Positions 1-5,771 of a stretch of DNA of 6,724 nucleotides are shown one piece after another. Location: positions 1 to 6,724 of the forward strand of contig JANNOG010000103.1 in NCBI GenBank assembly GCA_031398915.1. The letters are read 5' to 3'. Source of the DNA: JANNOG01 sp031398915. Lineage in GTDB: Bacteria > Actinomycetota > Actinomycetes > Actinomycetales > JBBAYJ01. The position numbers and the translations under genes were made by a program. The stretch's first letter is position 1, and each line of letters opens with the position of its first letter. The notes below the pieces were generated by a model. The model had not been told where the DNA came from and did not search any database. It saw nothing but the letters and a program-made list of their open reading frames with translations.

Positions 1-1074
1 GGTGAGCCGCCGAGGGCGCTCGCAGCGTCTGGTAGAGCCGCTCACCCCGTGGCACGAGCGATGTCGGCTGGGTCCGACGCGGATCCTTCCGTGATCCGCG
101 CGGTCCCGAGCTTGCGTTCGGGGGACCCGTGGTACTCGGCAGCCGGTTCCGTCGATCCCTCGGGACGTGAGTCGCCGGGCGACGGCCGATCATGGGCGGT
201 GTTTCCGCTTCGCACCCAGGGCCACCTGCGGGGTGTGCTGTGGTTGGGCTTCGACGACGTCGAGGGAGTGGCCTTCGGATTCGGCGACGAGGTGCGCCGC
301 TTCCTGGAATCCGTCGCCCAGCAGTGCGCCCTGGCCCTGGGTCGGGTGGCAGCTACGGCGGCCGAGCACGAGGCGGCCGTCAAGCTGCAGCAGGCGCTGT
401 TGCCTCGGCGCTTCCCGGCCATCGACGGGGTCGCGGCGGCCGCGCGGTACCTGGCCAGTAGCGAGGGGTTGTCGGTCGGCGGCGACTGGTACGACATCGT
501 CAGTCGTCAGAGTGCCCGGGCGGTCGCCGTCATCGGCGACGTGGTCGGCCACGACCTGGCCGCGGCGGCCTCGATGGGCCAGCTTCGGAGCGCGGTGTCG
601 GCGATCGCGGTAGAGGCGGAGGGGCCGGCTGATGCGCTGCAACGATTGGACGCCTTCCCTGGTGGCGAGACGATCGGTTTCGCGACGGTGTGTTACGTCG
701 ACTACGACGGCCGCCATCACGATCTGCGGTACGCCTGTGCAGGTCACCCGCCACCCGTGCTGCTGCCACCGGAGGGGTCGGCGGTGTTGTTGGGCGAGGG
801 TCGTTCCAAGCCGCTGTTCGCGGTGACCGGAGTAGTCCGCCGTGAGGCGAGGCTGAGGGTCGACGCCGGGAGCAGGTTGGTGTTGTTCACCGACGGGTTG
901 ATAGAGCGCGGTGACCGGAGCATGGCCGATGGGCTGGACGAACTGATCCGGGTCTGTGAGAAGCACCGCGGGCTGGCGTTACCGGAATTCACTGACGCCG
1001 TGCTCGGCGACCTGACTCGCGGTACCAGTCTGGCCGACGACGTTGCCCTGTTGTGCCTGTCGTTGGGCGCATAG
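1..1074 (+). CDS. GAF-SpoIIE/PP2C serine phosphatase, 5'-truncated
   Basis: The frame is open from base 1 to the TAG at 1072-1074 (357 residues visible). The GTG at 49 and ATG at 61 are internal: the first ~115 residues look like only the latter part of a GAF sensor domain, so the true start lies upstream. The rest is a PPM/SpoIIE-type phosphatase. It has a linker helix with KLQQALLPR, then GGDWYD (nt 478-495), GDVVGHD (535-555), AGHPPP (739-756), FTDGLIERG (from ~886) and a terminal DDVALL (from 1036). The aspartates in these motifs are the usual metal ligands, and all are present. RsbU/SpoIIE-type phosphatases dephosphorylate the phosphoserine of STAS antagonists; the STAS and kinase genes lie convergently just downstream, so that is the likely substrate. 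The GAF ligand cannot be told from sequence. No transmembrane segment is visible, so it is probably cytosolic. Confidence 0.93.
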   Translation, partial: GEPPRALAASGRAAHPVARAMSAGSDADPSVIRAVPSLRSGDPWYSAAGSVDPSGRESPGDGRSWAVFPLRTQGHLRGVLWLGFDDVEGVAFGFGDEVRRFLESVAQQCALALGRVAATAAEHEAAVKLQQALLPRRFPAIDGVAAAARYLASSEGLSVGGDWYDIVSRQSARAVAVIGDVVGHDLAAAASMGQLRSAVSAIAVEAEGPADALQRLDAFPGGETIGFATVCYVDYDGRHHDLRYACAGHPPPVLLPPEGSAVLLGEGRSKPLFAVTGVVRREARLRVDAGSRLVLFTDGLIERGDRSMADGLDELIRVCEKHRGLALPEFTDAVLGDLTRGTSLADDVALLCLSLGA

Positions 1075-1085
1075 GGCGTCGGGCG

Positions 1086-1105
1086 CCGGCGGCTGAGGTC
1101 GCCGG
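1086..1105. terminator. Possible hairpin between convergent genes
   Basis: CCGGCG (1086-1091) and CGCCGG (1100-1105) form a perfect 6-bp inverted repeat around an 8-nt loop, 12 nt after the phosphatase stop codon. It could act as a terminator for either convergent transcript. There is no T-tract, and the left arm overlaps the first tandem repeat unit, so the stem may be a by-product of the repeat. Low confidence. Confidence 0.25.
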
Positions 1106-1174
1106 ACGGCTGAGGTCGCCTGGCGGGTGAGGGCGCCTGGCGGGTGAGGTCGCCTAGCGGGTGAGGTCGCGCAG
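1090..1174. repeat. Five tandem 17-bp repeats at a convergent junction
   Basis: Units start at 1090, 1107, 1124, 1141 and 1158, each reading close to CGGSTGAGGTCGCCTGG, with the TGAGG core exactly 17 bp apart. Unit 3 has GGGCGCC instead of GGTCGCC, and units 1 and 5 differ at their 3' ends. Unit 5 encodes, on the minus strand, the last residues of the RsbW-like protein (LRDLTR), and its stop codon TAG (1154-1156) lies in unit 4. The array appears to have grown by duplication of the 3' end of that gene into the gap before the phosphatase gene. Because 17 is not a multiple of 3, extra copies shift the frame, and they lie beyond the stop. Confidence 0.9.
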
Positions 1175-1684
1175 CAGGTCCGGTGGTGGGTTGTCGCCGA
1201 CCTCGGCCCAGACCTGCTTTCGGGCACCGCCCCGGTGCCAACCGGCCGCCCGGGCCAGTCGCGTCACCAGGCGCAGCCCATGCCCGCCGGGCCGGTCCTC
1301 GCGTGAGGGGCGAAACCGGGGGCCCTGGGTGACGTCGGCATCCTCGATGACGATCAACCAGCCGTTGTCGGAACGGCTCAACATGGCAGTGATCGGGCCG
1401 GTCCCGTGGCGCAACGCGTTGGTGGCCAGTTCGCTGAAGACCACGCCGATGCGCTCGCTGCTCACCGCCAGCAGCGGACCCGGTCCTGAGGCGGCCGCGC
1501 TCGCCGACGTGTGTGCCGAGGCGCTGTTGGCCGGGGCACTGTCGGTCGAGGCGGCGGCAGCCGAGGCGGTGTCGGACATGGCGACCCGAATCCGAGCCAG
1601 ATCTCGGGCGTCGTGCACCGTCCACCGCCACGCCCGATCATCCTTCGACGCCGGTGGGCGGGCCTCCACGAAGGTGGCTGTCAT
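1154..1684 (-). CDS. RsbW-like HATPase, serine kinase / anti-sigma factor
   Basis: This is a 176-residue protein of the GHKL ATPase fold used by RsbW/SpoIIAB-type kinases. The N-box is at residues 84-94 (SELATNALRHG, with the conserved Glu and Asn), the G1-like box at 113-121 (IEDADVTQG), and the glycine-rich lid/G2 box at 133-137 (GGHGL). Length and motif order fit the family. Such proteins bind a sigma factor or other partner and phosphorylate the STAS antagonist. Between the first helix and the N-box, residues ~37-70 are almost entirely Ala, Ser and Thr, a low-complexity linker. The gene begins 7 nt after the stop of the STAS gene, with no strong ribosome-binding site of its own, so translation is probably coupled. 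Its 3' end lies in the 17-bp tandem array. The actual partner is not identifiable here. Confidence 0.88.
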   Translation of the reverse strand: MTATFVEARPPASKDDRAWRWTVHDARDLARIRVAMSDTASAAAASTDSAPANSASAHTSASAAASGPGPLLAVSSERIGVVFSELATNALRHGTGPITAMLSRSDNGWLIVIEDADVTQGPRFRPSREDRPGGHGLRLVTRLARAAGWHRGGARKQVWAEVGDNPPPDLLRDLTR

Positions 1685-1691
1685 CGCGGGG

Positions 1692-2048
1692 TCACTCGTG
1701 TTCGGACCACACGAACAGGTCGTTCGAATCCAGCAGTGTCAGCAGCTCGCTGATCCGTGGCGAGGGGCCGATCAGGGTGACGTCCTGGCCGCCGGAACGC
1801 GCCATCCCGGCCATCCGGATGAGGAAAGAGATCCCCACCGAGTCGATGGTGGCCACGGAGCGAACGTCGGCGTGGATCGGCAGCAGAGCGTCGATGGCGT
1901 CACGACCGGCGTGCTCGAGGTCGTCGGCGACCGACAGGTCGATGTGCCCGCTCAGCAGTATCAGGGTGCGCCCCGCGTCGAAGAAGACCGACACGTCCCC
2001 GGGGACCTCGGCCCCGTCCGTGACGAGGTCCTTGATTGCGTCGCTCAT
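1692..2048 (-). CDS. STAS-domain anti-sigma factor antagonist (RsbV-like)
   Basis: This 118-residue protein is close to the usual size of RsbV/SpoIIAA-type antagonists. The STAS core runs from about residue 27 to 112: the strand LILLSGHIDLSVADDL, the segment VATIDSVGISFLIRM, and the last helix with ISELLTLLD. Ser70, in the motif IDSVG, aligns with the phosphorylated serine of SpoIIAA (MDSSG), so the regulatory phosphosite is kept; the second serine is Val here. The start is well supported: AAGGAGGC (plus-strand 2053-2060) lies 4 nt before the ATG. It is the first gene of a minus-strand pair with the RsbW-like kinase. In the expected cycle the kinase phosphorylates Ser70 and the neighbouring GAF-SpoIIE phosphatase reverses it. 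Confidence 0.9.
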   Translation of the reverse strand: MSDAIKDLVTDGAEVPGDVSVFFDAGRTLILLSGHIDLSVADDLEHAGRDAIDALLPIHADVRSVATIDSVGISFLIRMAGMARSGGQDVTLIGPSPRISELLTLLDSNDLFVWSEHE

Positions 2049-2052
2049 CGGA

Positions 2053-2060
2053 GCCTCCTT
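2053..2060 (-). promoter_or_regulatory. Strong ribosome-binding site of the STAS gene
   Basis: On the minus strand the sequence is AAGGAGGC, ending 4 nt before the ATG at 2048-2046. It is nearly a full complement of the 16S anti-Shine-Dalgarno sequence and fixes the start codon. It overlaps the -35 element of the candidate plus-strand promoter. Confidence 0.8.
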
Positions 2061-2086
2061 GCTGATTCTGACGCTGATCCTACGAT
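2059..2086 (+). promoter_or_regulatory. Candidate sigma-70-type promoter for the GGCT operon
   Basis: TTGCTG (2059-2064), a 16-nt spacer and TACGAT (2081-2086) match the vegetative consensus fairly well and would start transcription around 2093, about 54 nt before the ATG at 2147. The only start-proximal ribosome-binding site seen is GAGGAG (2131-2136), 10 nt before that ATG. Confidence 0.4.
2077..2082 (-). promoter_or_regulatory. Candidate -10 element for the STAS-kinase operon
   Basis: The minus strand reads TAGGAT here, a good actinobacterial -10 hexamer, placed about 29 nt before the STAS start. No convincing -35 is seen 16-18 nt upstream (a G-rich stretch lies there). It overlaps the plus-strand -10 (2081-2086), so if both are real, divergent transcription would be mutually exclusive. 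Low confidence. Confidence 0.3.
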
Positions 2087-2146
2087 GGCCCCGCGCATCC
2101 GTCCGTTCGGCGCGATGCCGAGCGATTGCTGAGGAGCGTCTGTCAC

Positions 2147-2665
2147 ATGCTGGTGTTCGCCTATGGGTCGTTGTTGTCTCCGGTCAGCGCATCGGCAACG
2201 ATAGGGCGTGAGCTGAGCCTCGACGATATGACCGAGTATCTGCTGCTGGGTTGGCGTCGGGTATGGCGGGCACATCTGCCGCTCGTGGGTGAAAACCTGC
2301 ACGGCGACGTGGACGGTGTGTTCTTGGATGTCGGCGAAGCCCCGGGCGAGTTCGTCAACGGGTATGCATTCGCGGTGGACGACGTCGAGATGTCTCGTTT
2401 GCGAGCACGCGAGGTGGTGTACGACCTGGTGGATTGCACCGACCTGGTGTTCCCGGCGCCCGAGGAGTCGATGGGCGTCTTCGTGACCCGCCCCGAACAT
2501 CGCGTTCCCCGCCCTGGTGCGCTCGCTCTTGCGCCGACCAATTACGTCCGTCTGGTCGACGAGGCGTCGAGCGCCGACGAGGGGTTCCGCCGTCGGTTTG
2601 CGGCCTCGTACGTATCCCCCACGCAGCCGCAGTTCACCGGGACCTATCGGTTGGCAGAGGTGTGA
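2147..2665 (+). CDS. Gamma-glutamylcyclotransferase-fold (GGCT-like) protein
   Basis: The 172-residue protein starts at ATG 2147, with GAGGAG 10 nt upstream; a TTG at 2126 would add seven residues that are not family-like. The N-terminus MLVFAYGSLL carries the YGSL loop (residues 6-9) that binds the gamma-glutamyl moiety in the GGCT superfamily. Further signatures are NGYAFAVDD (71-79) and RAREVVYDLVDCT (86-98), where Glu89 sits where the family's general acid/base Glu is expected. Known members release 5-oxoproline from gamma-glutamyl peptides or amines, but many bacterial relatives have no known substrate, and this one cannot be assigned one. It is likely cytosolic, with no signal peptide. 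It is followed after 1 nt by the large membrane protein gene, so the two are almost certainly co-transcribed and coupled. Confidence 0.82.
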   Translation: MLVFAYGSLLSPVSASATIGRELSLDDMTEYLLLGWRRVWRAHLPLVGENLHGDVDGVFLDVGEAPGEFVNGYAFAVDDVEMSRLRAREVVYDLVDCTDLVFPAPEESMGVFVTRPEHRVPRPGALALAPTNYVRLVDEASSADEGFRRRFAASYVSPTQPQFTGTYRLAEV

Positions 2666-2666
2666 C

Positions 2667-5153
2667 ATGAAGAGCCCGGGGGATGCGCCCACCACGCAGC
2701 CGGCCGTGGTGACGACCGGCCTCTGGCGATTGTTCCTCGATAGTCATGCCGCTGGTGGGCACGAATCGTTCTCCGCCCGGAGCCTCACGAACGAGGAGCC
2801 GATCCGGCGGCACGAGACCACGCTGCACGTGCTCGTCACGCCCACCCTCACCGCCCAACAGATCGACGGTCACCTGTACCGCGGCAGTGGCGTGTCGATT
2901 CTCTCCATGATCCTCGCCCGCGCGGCCTTCGGTATCGCAGGGTTCGCCCTGGCCGCGGCCCTGCTCGTGGTGCTGGGTCTGATCGACACGTTCAACGGGT
3001 TGCTGTCGGCATTGTTGGTCGACGCCGCGGTCGGTGGTACCCGGGCGTGGTTGGTGCTGGGAGTGACCTTCCTGATCGGTGCGATCGCCCTCAGCTTCGC
3101 CCCACGACTGTTATCGCCGTCTCAGGACGGTATCGCGGCCTATCTGATCCGGACCTGGGTCGACAACGAGGGCCGGGCGGTACAACGGATTCGGTTGCGC
3201 TTGCGGCGGGCGCACCGTCGGGGCTTGAAGACTGTCGTCATCTGGAATCCAGGAGCCGGCCCCGAACAGGGTCGCAAGAATGTGGCCACGGCATTGTCTG
3301 GCAGTCCATTGTCGATCGTCTTCCGAGTCTTCGAGGACGAGGTGGACGAGTTCGCCGCCTACTTGCGCGTGCGTGGGTTCGAGGTCGCATCGGTCACGGA
3401 AGGGCCTTCCGGCGGAGGGCGACCCGAACCGGAGGAGCCTTCACGCACCCGAGATGCCCCCGCCGACGGGGATCTCTTCAGCAGGGCACGGACGGTTCTC
3501 GGTGCCGGCGCCGAGGAGGCACTGGTCGGCCTGATGGCCTGCTCGACCTCACGGGCGAAGGCGAGGTGGCAGGATTCATTGGCCGGGGTGACGGAACTGG
3601 CCCGAGGTGTCGCCTCGATCGAATTGGCTTCCCTGGCCACTGCGCGGACCGATGCGGGTGTCGCTGACGCCTCGTCAGGCGGGCGATTGTGGTTCGAGCG
3701 ATTCGTGCGCGATCTCGGATTGTTCATCCGGTGGCGACCAGGCGCCCTGGTCTTCGCGCCGGGCCAACCGTGGCAGACCCTGCATCGCGAGCATCGTCAT
3801 CGACTGGATAGATGGAAGAGCGTCCGGTCGATCCCGAGTCCTGAGCTGACTGATTCGCTCATGGATCCGGTCTCGCTGTTGTGCCTGTTGGTGTCCCTCG
3901 GCGACGAGGACCGGTACAGCGAGGAATTCGGTCACATCCTCGAACGCTGTATATCGCGATCGCATTCGGTGGACTTCTTGTCGTTCGCCCATTTCTTCGT
4001 AGGCGAGTTTCCACCCGGAAAGCCGACCGGCGCCGATCACGCACTGTTGCGTGGGATGGCGATCGACAGGTTGCGAGACCTGGTGAGGCTGATGTCCAGT
4101 GCCGGGTACCCGGCCATCGCCTTTCCGATACAGCAGTGGGTCAGCTCGATGGGGGACTCGGCGGATGTGCTGGAATTGGCCCGACTGAGCGAGCGGAGGT
4201 TCGATCGCGCGGGAGCGGAATCGTTACACGATCAGATCGCACCACGAGTGTCGATGCTGTTCGACCGGTTGGTGACAGGGGGAGCCGTTTCTCGTGCTGA
4301 CACTGACTTGGTGATCGATTTTCACTTACACAGGGCGTGGTTGCCCGTGATATTCGGCCCGAGGGATGCCAGCGAATACACCAAGACCACCGAGGCGGCA
4401 TTGACTCGACTGGACAGTCTGCGAGAGGCGGAAGCCGTTCGATTGTCGACGGTTCAACTGCATCGACTCGAGACCCGGTGGGGGCACTTCTTCGAGTTGA
4501 CGGATCGCTTCGACGAATCGGTCGCCCGGCACCGCGCGGCCGCTGGCATCCCCGGAATCAGGTTGGGGCAGTACAACGGATCCCTGATCAACTTGGGACT
4601 TGCGTTGCGCCGCAAGGCAACCGCGGCGTATCAGCACCGGACCCAGCCAGTAGCCGAGATCTGCGCCAACCTGTCCGAGGCGGCCACATCGGCGACCGAG
4701 GGCTTTCGGTCGAAAATGGCGATCGGAGATTGGGACGAAGCGTCCATCGGAGGGCACAACGCGGCGCTCAGCGAAATCCTCTCGGCACAATGGTCCGAGG
4801 ATCTCTCGGATCGCGAACGCCGTACGAAACTGGTGGCAGCTGTCGACATCGTCGAGGCATGCCTGCGCGGCCTGGAGAGCGTCGCCGGCAACCGTAAGCG
4901 GGGGTTGTTGGAGATCGAGGGCCGAATGGCGGGGCAGGCCCTCGCCCTCCTCGGTTCAGGCCGGACCTACGACAGCCCGGGCTGGCTGTCACGGTTGCCG
5001 CTGTCGCGGGCGTGCTTCACCGACACCGATGTCATCGAGGCGTATCGCCTGCGGGCGGCACTGTCGACGGACAAGGCCGGACTGACCTACGTACCGATCG
5101 TCGAATCGGTCCTGGCCGAGAGTCGTCGCACGCTGGATCCTGCACCTGTGTAG
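2667..5153 (+). CDS. Large membrane-anchored protein of unknown function, TPR-like C-terminus
   Basis: I do not recognise this 828-residue protein. The ATG at 2667 is chosen because it lies 1 nt after the GGCT stop and has AGAGG (2656-2660) 6 nt upstream; the open frame extends further 5' only inside the GGCT gene. Two hydrophobic segments (about residues 77-105 and 126-145) suggest an N-terminal membrane hairpin. A basic stretch follows (about 170-187), then an alternating strand/helix segment (188-245) starting with VVIWNPGAGPEQGRKN. A Pro/Glu/Arg-rich linker lies at 246-268, and a possible strand-helix element at 284-320 contains GLMACSTS. Roughly residues 400-820 are helical, with TPR-like spacing near 572-655 (for example YNGSLINLGLALRRK). 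No Walker A motif, protease triad or nuclease motif was found. Several TTA codons, rare at this GC, occur. It may be an effector or scaffold working with the GGCT-like protein; this is inference. Confidence 0.85.
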   Translation: MKSPGDAPTTQPAVVTTGLWRLFLDSHAAGGHESFSARSLTNEEPIRRHETTLHVLVTPTLTAQQIDGHLYRGSGVSILSMILARAAFGIAGFALAAALLVVLGLIDTFNGLLSALLVDAAVGGTRAWLVLGVTFLIGAIALSFAPRLLSPSQDGIAAYLIRTWVDNEGRAVQRIRLRLRRAHRRGLKTVVIWNPGAGPEQGRKNVATALSGSPLSIVFRVFEDEVDEFAAYLRVRGFEVASVTEGPSGGGRPEPEEPSRTRDAPADGDLFSRARTVLGAGAEEALVGLMACSTSRAKARWQDSLAGVTELARGVASIELASLATARTDAGVADASSGGRLWFERFVRDLGLFIRWRPGALVFAPGQPWQTLHREHRHRLDRWKSVRSIPSPELTDSLMDPVSLLCLLVSLGDEDRYSEEFGHILERCISRSHSVDFLSFAHFFVGEFPPGKPTGADHALLRGMAIDRLRDLVRLMSSAGYPAIAFPIQQWVSSMGDSADVLELARLSERRFDRAGAESLHDQIAPRVSMLFDRLVTGGAVSRADTDLVIDFHLHRAWLPVIFGPRDASEYTKTTEAALTRLDSLREAEAVRLSTVQLHRLETRWGHFFELTDRFDESVARHRAAAGIPGIRLGQYNGSLINLGLALRRKATAAYQHRTQPVAEICANLSEAATSATEGFRSKMAIGDWDEASIGGHNAALSEILSAQWSEDLSDRERRTKLVAAVDIVEACLRGLESVAGNRKRGLLEIEGRMAGQALALLGSGRTYDSPGWLSRLPLSRACFTDTDVIEAYRLRAALSTDKAGLTYVPIVESVLAESRRTLDPAPV

Positions 5154-5184
5154 TCGACACGGCGATGCGCGGTCGTGCCAAACT
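5154..5184 (+). promoter_or_regulatory. Candidate promoter of the tRNA-Ser gene
   Basis: TCGACA (5154-5159) and CAAACT (5179-5184), 19 nt apart, resemble -35 and -10 elements; transcription would start near 5191, about 20 nt before the tRNA. The spacing is longer than ideal. No clear terminator of the preceding gene is visible in this gap. Confidence 0.3.
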
Positions 5185-5211
5185 GTGGGCGGCGCTGCGA
5201 AGTCGCGCGTA

Positions 5212-5298
5212 GGAGGGCTGGCCGAGCGGCCGATGGCGGCGGTCTTGAAAACCGCAGTGGCAGCAATGTCACCGGGGGTTCGAATCCCTCGCCCTCCA
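5212..5298 (+). tRNA. tRNA-Ser (anticodon UGA)
   Basis: A full class II cloverleaf can be folded. The acceptor stem is GGAGGGC (5212-5218) with GCCCTCC (5291-5297). The D-arm starts with GCCGAGCGGCC. The anticodon stem is GCGGT/ACCGC around the loop CTTGAAA, with anticodon TGA at 5246-5248. A long variable arm (GTGGCA/TGTCAC with loop GCAA) is typical of serine tRNAs. The T-arm is GGGGG-TTCGAAT-CCCTC. It reads UCA and, by wobble, other UCN codons. CCA is not encoded. The discriminator base (5298) reads A, whereas bacterial tRNA-Ser usually has G. Confidence 0.97.
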
Positions 5299-5403
5299 CT
5301 GAGCAGCACAATGCACCTCGAACGGCGGGGTCTAGCCCTGGAACCGGGTTATCCACGCCAGCGAGGGGACTGAGAGCTCCTCGTCGCCATGCTCGCAAGT
5401 GCG

Positions 5404-5421
5404 CCGGGCAGACTGGCCCGG
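5404..5421. other. Perfect 6-bp inverted repeat before the hen1 remnant
   Basis: CCGGGC (5404-5409) and GCCCGG (5416-5421) flank the 6-nt loop AGACTG. The right arm ends on the first base of the hen1-like GTG start. It could be an old regulatory hairpin or chance in GC-rich DNA. No T-tract follows, so a terminator is not supported. Confidence 0.3.
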
Positions 5422-5486
5422 TGCTGATGACCCTGACCACGACGATGCCTCAGGCGAGTGACCTCGGGTTCCTGCTGCACAAGCAT
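5421..5486 (+). pseudogene. hen1: 5' remnant of hen1 (RNA 3'-terminal 2'-O-methyltransferase)
   Basis: From the GTG at 5421 the frame reads MLMTLTTTMPQASDLGFL followed by LHKH. This closely resembles the N-terminus of bacterial Hen1 as I recall it (MLLTIxTTxxPATDLGxLLHKHP). Intact Hen1 is several hundred residues long and methylates the 2'-OH at the 3' end of broken RNA during repair with Pnkp. Here the similarity stops after about 22 residues; the frame continues into unrelated Pro/Ser-rich sequence and ends at TAG 5535-5537. No clear Shine-Dalgarno sequence is present. It is called a remnant because the catalytic parts are absent. Identification rests on a short match from memory. Confidence 0.62.
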
Positions 5487-5488
5487 GG

Positions 5489-5620
5489 GCCGCCCGCGAG
5501 TACGCCCTCGGCATCGAGTCCCTCGTGCGCGCCATAGCCCGAGAGCCGCTCTGGCGCGTCCACGAAGCCGTCTTCGCTGTGCTCGCGCTGGAGTCCGAGC
5601 CAGTGGACCCCCGGCTGTGA
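5489..5620 (+). pseudogene. 3' remnant of pnkp (polynucleotide kinase-phosphatase-ligase)
   Basis: In the frame one base behind the hen1 remnant, 43 codons end at TGA 5618-5620. They read AAREYALGIESLVRAIARE, then PLWRVHEAVFAVLALESEPV, then DPRL. This matches my memory of the C-terminus of actinobacterial Pnkp (RVHECVFGVLALESEPVDPRL). Pnkp heals and seals broken RNA ends and is usually encoded directly downstream of hen1 in the same direction. Order and orientation agree here, but nearly all of both genes (roughly 4 kb, from usual gene sizes) is missing. There is no start codon or ribosome-binding site for this piece, so it is a dead tail. Confidence 0.6.
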
Positions 5621-5719
5621 CCGAAGCCATTCGCCTCGGTAGGAGCGACCTAACGTTGGCCCCGCAACATTGGGACATGACGTCGAGGTCCTAAGTTACA
5701 CGACTGTGATCTAAGGCCC

Positions 5720-5752
5720 TTGGACACGGTGGAGCCCAGACATTAGGTCCAA
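5720..5752. promoter_or_regulatory. Inverted repeat TTGGAC/GTCCAA upstream of fic
   Basis: TTGGAC (5720-5725) and GTCCAA (5747-5752) form a perfect 6-bp inverted repeat with a 21-nt interval, overlapping the candidate fic promoter. It might be an operator. Six-base arms can occur by chance, so confidence is low. Confidence 0.3.
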
Positions 5753-5765
5753 TCGACGGTAGCCT
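5737..5765 (+). promoter_or_regulatory. Candidate promoter for leaderless fic mRNA
   Basis: CAGACA (5737-5742), a 17-nt spacer and TAGCCT (5760-5765) fit a vegetative promoter. Six bases separate the -10 from the GTG at 5772, the spacing expected if transcription starts on the first base of the start codon. No Shine-Dalgarno sequence is seen before the GTG, which agrees with a leaderless transcript, common in actinomycetes. Confidence 0.42.
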
Positions 5766-5771
5766 AACGTT

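Larger units (their letters stand above)
5299..5771. other. 473-bp gap without an intact gene, tRNA 3' flank
   Basis: Between the tRNA and fic there is no intact gene. Bases 5299-5403 hold nothing I recognise, and no clear tRNA terminator. Bases 5404-5620 contain a hairpin and the joined hen1 and pnkp ends. Bases 5621-5771 hold the 10-bp repeats and the fic promoter region. The composition of parts (gene ends, repeats, a gene with different codon use) is that of an accessory or island edge beside a tRNA. No integrase and no duplicated tRNA 3' end is seen. Confidence 0.6.

Noticed and set aside
190..966. 258-residue minus-strand open frame inside the phosphatase gene
   Set aside because: It is antisense to a gene with all SpoIIE motifs; composition is typical of GC-rich shadow frames.
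1090..1174. CRISPR array
   Set aside because: Units are 17 bp and directly adjacent with no spacers; there are no cas genes.
744..1631. 295-residue open frame on the minus strand across the phosphatase 3' end and the kinase
   Set aside because: It is Arg/Pro/Gly-rich low-complexity translation in a different frame from two well-supported genes and has no recognisable domain.
1723..1732. GTTCGAATCC, matching the T-loop of the tRNA, as a possible attachment-site copy
   Set aside because: The match is only 10 bp, lies inside the STAS coding sequence, and is not extended by flanking identity.
1161..2132. 323-residue plus-strand open frame
   Set aside because: It is antisense to the kinase and STAS genes, both supported by motifs and a ribosome-binding site.
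3252..3290. WNPGAGPEQGRKN as a diacylglycerol-kinase NPxxG or P-loop nucleotide site
   Set aside because: The spacing and following residues do not fit either motif, and no other kinase or NTPase motif is present in the protein.
5332..5388. Short minus-strand frame ending SVPSLAWITRFQG as a gene tail
   Set aside because: It is too short, matches nothing I know and lacks supporting context.
4989..5440. Minus-strand frames reading GGRGIRTPGDIAATAVFK and EGEGFEPPVTLLPL through the tRNA
   Set aside because: These are the well-known artefact proteins that arise by translating the antisense of a tRNA gene.
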